A DNA stretch of 57,521 bases from Deltaproteobacteria bacterium. Its GTDB lineage: Bacteria > Desulfobacterota > Syntrophia > Syntrophales > UBA2210. A program made the translations under genes and the position numbers. The notes under the pieces were generated by a model. The model was not told the origin of the DNA and searched no databases. It saw only the letters and a program-made list of their open reading frames with translations. Below, in pieces: positions 57,383 to 57,521 of this stretch (its first letter is position 1; every line of letters starts with the position of its first letter). The stretch lies in NCBI GenBank assembly GCA_016933965.1, contig JAFGTS010000007.1, positions 1-57,521 of the forward strand, read 5' to 3'.

Positions 57383-57521
57383 GCACATCACCTTTATATC
57401 ATAAGATTTTTATTGCACCGCCCGGCCGGACCAGGAAGGCGACGAACTTCCACCGTTGATCTCCCCGTCACGCCCGGGGAATGATGCCCTCGAAAAAACC
57501 CAGAAACGATAATGGATACAA

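Overview
The window is 57.5 kb of ordinary bacterial chromosome, moderately GC-rich. The gene set suggests a Gram-negative anaerobe of the former Deltaproteobacteria (Desulfobacterota), possibly near the Syntrophaceae. The indications are a dprA-topA-trmFO cluster, a carD / PIN-TRAM / fused ispDF cluster, a folate-dependent TrmFO, a second EF-G paralogue, a propionyl-CoA-carboxylase-type carboxyltransferase, an acyl-CoA synthetase, two lipoproteins and an outer-membrane barrel candidate. This placement is inferred from gene content; there is no rRNA gene in the window to test it.

Layout. 1-8595 is the 3' part of a giant extracellular-type repeat protein cut by the window edge. 8.8-9.6 kb has a small ribbon-helix-helix-like protein and a tRNA-Arg/tRNA-His transcription unit with a promoter and a terminator. 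9.8-12.7 kb is a second secreted multidomain Ig-like protein. 13.4-18.5 kb (+) is dprA-topA-trmFO. 18.6-25.0 kb (-) is an SLH/TPR lipoprotein, valS, nadC, birA and coaX. 25.3-28.0 kb (-) is mutL-miaA. 28.3-31.2 kb (-) is rfbD, truA and pgk. 31.5-33.1 kb (+) is an orphan acyl-CoA carboxyltransferase. 33.1-36.2 kb (-) is carD, PIN/TRAM and ispDF. 36.4-39.0 kb (+) is an EF-G paralogue and mogA. 39.0-40.8 kb (-) is a phosphodiesterase, a HIT protein, a LapA-like membrane protein and a Mut7-C protein. 40.9-43.5 kb (+) is a 92-aa protein of unknown function, ligA and acyP. 43.8-57.4 kb is more mixed: a barrel candidate, a short asparaginase, a remnant of an MBL-fold hydrolase, two EamA transporters, an acyl-CoA synthetase with a phosphotriesterase-like hydrolase, a DUF3108-like protein, glk, a coiled-coil lipoprotein, a cupin, an aminotransferase, the NAD(P)HX repair enzyme and a glycine-rich small protein.

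Most genes are housekeeping (tRNA maturation and charging, cofactors, isoprenoids, DNA repair and topology). The most unusual material is between genes. A family of composite low-complexity elements recurs. Their left ends are 7-8 bp arrays (GGATTAC, GGATTARY), their cores are one of two conserved palindromic segments, and their right ends are 8-bp arrays (CACTYTGT or CGCTYTGT). They tend to start directly after stop codons in a consistent orientation, and one has become the C-terminal coding sequence of ispDF. Shorter palindromes, a second dispersed repeat and a duplicated promoter-like motif are also reported. No CRISPR array, transposase, prophage or recognised riboswitch is visible.
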